Notes under the pieces: generated by a model | Databases searched by the model: none | What the model saw: only the letters and a program-made list of their open reading frames with translations | Told to the model about the DNA's origin: nothing | Program-made: the position numbers and the translations under genes | Assembly: GCF_014195535.1 (NCBI RefSeq) | Contig: NZ_JACIBY010000022.1 | Span: forward strand, 1 to 64,000 | DNA from: Runella defluvii | Lineage (GTDB): Bacteria; Bacteroidota; Bacteroidia; Cytophagales; Spirosomataceae | Length of the DNA stretch: 64,000 nt | Direction of reading: 5' to 3' | Part shown: positions 63,213 to 64,000 of the stretch, piece after piece | Layout: each line of letters begins with the position of its first letter | Position numbering within the stretch: the first letter of the stretch is position 1

Positions 63213-63422
63213 ATGGAAACCTTACAATTCAAAACCAATATCAATTGCGGCGGGTGCGTGGCAAAAGTGACTCCCTTTCTGAATCAACTGGAAGAAGTAG
63301 AAAACTGGAAAGTAGATACTGCCAATCCTGATAAAATCCTGACAGTAGTGGGTGAAGACCTGACTTGCGAACTCGTAGAAACGACGGTTAAACAAGCTGG
63401 ATTTGAGATTGAACTCGTCTAA
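63213..63422 (+). CDS. copZ: CopZ-like copper chaperone
   Basis: 69 residues, ferredoxin-like HMA domain with metal motif NCGGCVAKV (CxxC). Lies 21 nt after copA and is followed by a strong bidirectional terminator. It would deliver Cu(I) to CopA. Confidence 0.85.
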   Translation: METLQFKTNINCGGCVAKVTPFLNQLEEVENWKVDTANPDKILTVVGEDLTCELVETTVKQAGFEIELV

Positions 63423-63463
63423 AAACTACAAGAGGGCTGATTATTAGCCCTCTTGTAGTTTTT
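63421..63463. terminator. Bidirectional intrinsic terminator
   Basis: Perfect 18-bp stem: arms AAAAACTACAAGAGGGCT and AGCCCTCTTGTAGTTTTT around a 7-nt loop, between the converging copZ and redoxin genes. A/T runs on both sides allow termination in both directions. Confidence 0.9.
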
Positions 63464-63482
63464 AGATATTTTGAGAATTGTC

Positions 63483-64000
63483 CTATTTTCGATAAGTGAT
63501 TACACATCCTTTGGCGGTAGTGGTAGTCACTTTTATTTCTTCTTTTGCCAAAATGGATGCAATTGCTGTTTCGATGTACTTCTCGGTAATTTTACTTTCG
63601 TCCCTATTATCATCAATTGCACCAATATAAACGATTTTGTAACCATCTTTTTCTTTTACCAAAATGCATGTATGCGTATTGACGATTGCACCATAAGAAA
63701 ACGAGGTTTTTTGATTAGCATCATGCAAATAATAGAAATTAAAGCCTTTTTCTGAGGCAACTTTTTTCATATCTTCCATCGAATCGGCGGGGTCAACGGC
63801 TACCACAACAAAACCCAACTTACTATATTTTTCCTGTAATGCCTTCACCCGATTTTGATACATTTTGGCAATAGGGCAATTGTTGGTAAGGAATGTTAGG
63901 ATAATGCCTTTTGAGTTTTTAAAACTGTTCATTGAAATGGTTTCACCATTGACGTTTTTCAACTCAAAAGCAATCGCTTTACTATTCAAAAATGGGGCAG
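63483..64000 (-). CDS. Thioredoxin-fold redoxin / AhpC-TSA-like protein (partial, N-terminus outside window)
   Basis: 172 codons to the window edge; the frame is open beyond it (APFLNSKAIAFELKNVNGE reads through), so the annotated ORF start is internal. ILTFLTNNCPIAKMYQNRVKAL has the redox Cys in NNCP, followed by VVAVDPADSMEDM and SYGAIVNTHTCILVKEKDG. This is the redoxin/alkyl hydroperoxide reductase-like family with a single conserved Cys. Thiol redox role inferred. Confidence 0.75.
   Translation of the reverse strand, partial: APFLNSKAIAFELKNVNGETISMNSFKNSKGIILTFLTNNCPIAKMYQNRVKALQEKYSKLGFVVVAVDPADSMEDMKKVASEKGFNFYYLHDANQKTSFSYGAIVNTHTCILVKEKDGYKIVYIGAIDDNRDESKITEKYIETAIASILAKEEIKVTTTTAKGCVITYRK

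Overview
The window looks like most of a large conjugative plasmid (or a plasmid-borne integrated element) from a Bacteroidota host, most likely of the Cytophagales type. The grounds are: a Rep_3-type initiator beside a 22-bp iteron array with DnaA boxes; a CTnDOT-style transfer operon (traE to traO order); two ParA genes; a VirD4-like coupling protein; a relaxase/MobC pair; and several upstream regions with the Bacteroidota -7 box TAnnTTTG or TATCTTTA, without clear Shine-Dalgarno sites. Both window ends cut through genes.

Layout. 1-1.9 kb: rhodanese/beta-lactamase-fold hydrolase (partial), Crp/Fnr regulator and a small zinc-finger gene. 2-15.2 kb, all minus strand: a defence island in which a type I restriction-modification system (hsdS-half, hsdM, hsdS, hsdR, YgjP-like peptidase) is interleaved with a type II-short CBASS (HNH-SAVED Cap5 effector, CD-NTase, E2-like protein), a Fic protein, a DUF3800 protein and a second, DncV-like CD-NTase. 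15.6-20.3 kb, plus strand: a complete qatABCD antiviral operon. 20.3-28.3 kb, minus: a giant methyltransferase-helicase, a Toprim primase-like protein carrying a catalytically degraded nucleotidyltransferase-like domain, and two small unknowns. 28.4-30.7 kb: M23 peptidase and a tripartite hipBST toxin-antitoxin. 30.7-34.9 kb: coupling protein, membrane protein, RHH protein and ParA. 35.1-45.5 kb: the tra operon, with four VirB2-like modules spread over its first three genes.

45.5-51.1 kb is a scar: a second hipBA locus is split by a 4.7-kb insert made of an IS5-like element containing an IS110 element that itself contains another IS110 element, followed by a mer-type regulator/transporter cassette without merA. 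51.2-54.5 kb: relaxase, MobC, ParA (TraA-like) and partners. 54.6-59.6 kb: accessory minus-strand genes separated by intergenic regions that share a repeated CCCCYTGATT-plus-hairpin element, including a three-copy array of a ~100-nt structured repeat with compensatory base changes (56371-56760). 59-61 kb: iteron origin and rep gene. 61-63.4 kb: copper ATPase and chaperone, then a partial redoxin.

Together the genes describe a self-transmissible replicon that carries layered anti-phage defence (type I RM, CBASS, Qat), stability functions (ParA, HipBST) and metal-handling cargo. The signal I consider least explained is the structured repeat family in the 54.5-57.8 kb intergenic regions; the most interesting gene arrangement is the CBASS operon embedded inside the hsd operon together with a second orphan CD-NTase.
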